In this document: in pieces, positions 63,399 to 64,000 of the stretch
How the letters are laid out: each line of letters opens with the position of its first letter
Numbering within the stretch: the stretch's first letter is position 1
Source of the DNA: Chryseobacterium cheonjiense
Lineage (GTDB): Bacteria > Bacteroidota > Bacteroidia > Flavobacteriales > Weeksellaceae
NCBI RefSeq assembly: GCF_012927265.1
Contig: NZ_JABBGF010000002.1
Coordinates: 124,001 to 188,000, forward strand
Direction of reading: 5' to 3'
DNA: 64,000 nt
Translations under genes and position numbers: made by a program
The notes under the pieces: model-generated
Seen by the model: the letters and a program-made list of their open reading frames with translations, nothing else
Databases searched by the model: none
Told to the model about the DNA's origin: nothing

Positions 63399-64000
63399 AT
63401 GAAAAAATATCTTCTTTCACTCGCCGTCATTTCGCTGTTTTATACGAAATCGGAAGCGTGCGCATGGTCTGACCCGGATTATGAATACTTTAATCTGTTT
63501 ACCCAGAGTATTATTAAAGATAAATCGTATCTGCCTTTTCTTCACAGCTATTCTACAAGGTTTTATACAGATTTTAAGCCTTCTATGATTCCCGATGAAA
63601 ATATCGATTCATGGAAAAGATATTTTAACAACCAACTGAGCTATGCCCAGACAGAGTACCTAGTGAATAAAATGAATATTAATGATCTTAATGCTTTAAA
63701 AAAGGGCAGTCCAACCAACCAGCTTCTTATAACATTGGGTCCAGGATTTTATCAGAAATATAGTGAAGGAATCGATTATCTGATTGAGGCCAAATATCTT
63801 GAGCCTTATATGAAAATCAATTATATTGAAAGCGGTGATTCATTTTATTACAGGGAGCCGGCAACAACCGGAAAAAATGCAACGAATCTTGATTACAATA
63901 AAACTGTTTCTGCACTGACATCCTTATATAATGCTGCAAAAAACCCGGAGATCAAACAGCGATACGGTTACCAGCTTGTACGGTTCAATCATTACACAAG
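63399..64000 (+). CDS. Hypothetical exported protein (partial)
   Basis: The first 200 codons run off the right edge. Residues 1-19 are a signal peptide (ending near SEACAW, with a Cys just after it). The visible mature region has DPDYEYFNLFTQSIIKD and AQTEYLVNKMN, with many aromatic residues and few charged clusters. Similar flavobacterial proteins beginning with Cys-Ala-Trp/Tyr-x-Asp-Pro-Asp-Tyr are large and of unknown function. Probably cotranscribed with the lipoprotein. Confidence 0.7.
   Translation, partial: MKKYLLSLAVISLFYTKSEACAWSDPDYEYFNLFTQSIIKDKSYLPFLHSYSTRFYTDFKPSMIPDENIDSWKRYFNNQLSYAQTEYLVNKMNINDLNALKKGSPTNQLLITLGPGFYQKYSEGIDYLIEAKYLEPYMKINYIESGDSFYYREPATTGKNATNLDYNKTVSALTSLYNAAKNPEIKQRYGYQLVRFNHYT

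Overview
The window is chromosomal DNA from a Chryseobacterium-like flavobacterium (Bacteroidota, Weeksellaceae). The evidence is the low G+C, the Bacteroidota-type promoters (a -7 box close to TAnnTTTG with TTG or TTTG about 19-21 bp upstream), the lack of clear Shine-Dalgarno sequences, a type IX secretion (T9SS) C-terminal domain, a CtlX-type citrulline hydrolase and the flavobacterial gene content. Placement below family level is inference. No rRNA, tRNA, CRISPR array or insertion sequence was recognised.

Region 1 (1-6740, minus strand) is a methionine/homoserine operon under an S-box (SAM-I) riboswitch: metX-like acyltransferase, ACT-homoserine dehydrogenase, PLP-dependent sulfhydrylase, the N-terminal half of a split MetH, a fatty acid desaturase, and the start of the second MetH half, which runs off the left edge. 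Two copies of a double-hairpin repeat lie in its gaps. Region 2 (6840-11910) holds a GH63/MGH1-like glycosidase, a T9SS cargo protein and an OsmC protein. Region 3 (12146-19303) is the MoxR/DUF58/DUF4350/DUF4129/membrane protein/SpoIIM cluster with a divergent RDD protein. Region 4 (19387-30578) carries a GNAT protein behind an FNR-type palindrome, a glycosyltransferase/metallophosphoesterase pair, YebC, an OmpA protein with thrombospondin type 3 repeats, SmpB, an ABC-F ATPase, a GH13 amylase, RecJ, NadD and a DUF3817 protein.

Region 5 (30748-40093) is more accessory: a TonB-receptor-like barrel behind palindromic candidate operators, an esterase lipoprotein, a GH43-like lectin-domain protein, CtlX and a second arginine-deiminase-fold enzyme separated by a heptamer tandem repeat and a decayed four-helix-bundle pseudogene, then an unlisted 53-residue peptide with a Gly-Gly leader and six cysteines. 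Region 6 (40171-47936) has citrate synthase, enolase, a three-gene module of unknown function, and a two-component operon in which a seven-helix membrane protein and a lipoprotein sit between the response regulator and histidine kinase genes.

Region 7 (47992-62061, minus strand) is the S10-spc-alpha ribosomal operon from rplC to rplQ, including rpmJ and rpmD, driven by a good Bacteroidota promoter. rpsJ is absent from its usual place, and several intra-operon gaps carry strong hairpins or simple repeats. The right end holds a small ORF coupled to a lipoprotein gene and the start of a secreted protein gene.
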